This document shows, one piece after another, positions 63,750 to 64,000 of a stretch of 64,000 nt of DNA. Made by a program: the position numbers and the translations under genes. The notes beneath the pieces were generated by a model. It searched no databases. It saw only the letters and a list, made by a program, of their open reading frames with translations, and had not been told where the DNA came from. Location of the stretch: the NCBI GenBank assembly GCA_947650365.1, contig OX393550.1, positions 48,158,440 to 48,222,439 of the forward strand, read 5' to 3'. Position 1 is the stretch's first letter; every line of letters starts with the position of its first letter. Origin of the DNA: Chamaelirium japonicum. Its lineage: Eukaryota; Streptophyta; Magnoliopsida; Liliales; Melanthiaceae.

Positions 63750-64000
63750 TTATCAAGGCGCAGTAAGGCAGGCGAGGCGCATGTATGCGCCTCAGGTGCA
63801 TTCTAGCAAGGCGCGCGCCTTTGGCACTAGGCGCAGGGCGGCCGAGACACACACCTTGATGCATTTTGGGTTTTGGTCTTCACGTTTTGATATTTTTTTT
63901 TTTGTGATTTTAGTTTATTTCAGTGTATTTCTGGTTTGTTTTCAGTTTTTTGGGTTTTTTTTTTGTTTTGGTTTTTTTTATTTCGATTCTTTTCAGTTTG
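63750..64000. repeat. gcgcctt/aaggcgc repeat, cut by window end
   Basis: Multiple aaggcgc, gcgcct and aggcgag motifs in both orientations (63755-63850) resemble the subterminal region of a common plant hAT family. A T-rich tail runs off the window. Confidence 0.45.

Noticed and set aside
1-64000. CRISPR array, bacterial operon or plasmid features
   Set aside because: None seen; repeats here are transposon ends and microsatellites in a plant nuclear context.

Overview
This is a window of nuclear DNA from a flowering plant. The evidence is GT-AG split genes with clear plant orthologues, a decayed copy of a chloroplast gene (rpoC2), plant-type Ty1/copia and Ty3 chromovirus retrotransposons, a TRIM element, many hAT- and MULE-type non-autonomous elements, and AT-rich introns full of (TA)n and (GA)n microsatellites. 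I cannot name the species. There is no bacterial or organellar gene organisation apart from the rpoC2 insert.

Real genes are sparse. (1) The 3' half of a plus-strand gene for a protein with a ubiquitin-interacting motif followed by two EF-hand loops (exons 9360-13852). (2) A plus-strand LENG1-like/CIR-N nuclear protein gene (18768-19589, or 19731 if spliced). (3) tRNA-Ala(AGC), 31558-31630. (4) A minus-strand polytopic membrane protein gene with a transit-peptide-like N-terminus (34041-35024). (5) A complete six-exon HINT4-type HIT-family gene (45215-57113, plus), spread over 11.9 kb because of a 9-kb fourth intron. (6) The 3' end of a minus-strand DNAJC11/OWL1-like gene (58979-62032), tail-to-tail with HINT4.

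The rest is a layered record of insertions. From left to right: a Ty3 chromovirus 3' end with a C-rich tract (1-2440); a reverse LINE remnant; a 5.4-kb copia element with both LTRs and a perfect GAGTA target duplication (3341-8712) but a broken reading frame; a reverse copia 3' end beside a 307-bp TRIM (11296-12375); seven fold-back elements with 9-bp MULE-type duplications or degenerate versions of them; and at least eight hAT-like elements with 8-bp duplications, including twin 1.1-kb copies at 26559 and 49443. HINT4 intron 4 alone holds a LINE split by a hAT element, the rpoC2 insert, a hAT element plus a partial copy of it, a 137-bp tandem duplication and a MULE-type element ending 46 bp before exon 5. 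The introns of the DNAJC11/OWL1-like gene hold several palindromic elements embedded in (TA)n tracts.

The six genes are not functionally linked and form no pathway or operon. The notable biology is how the splice structures of HINT4, the DNAJC11 orthologue and the UIM/EF-hand gene persist around heavy insertion. Exon calls rest on splice sites plus reading frame and remembered family sequence. No transcript or database evidence was available.
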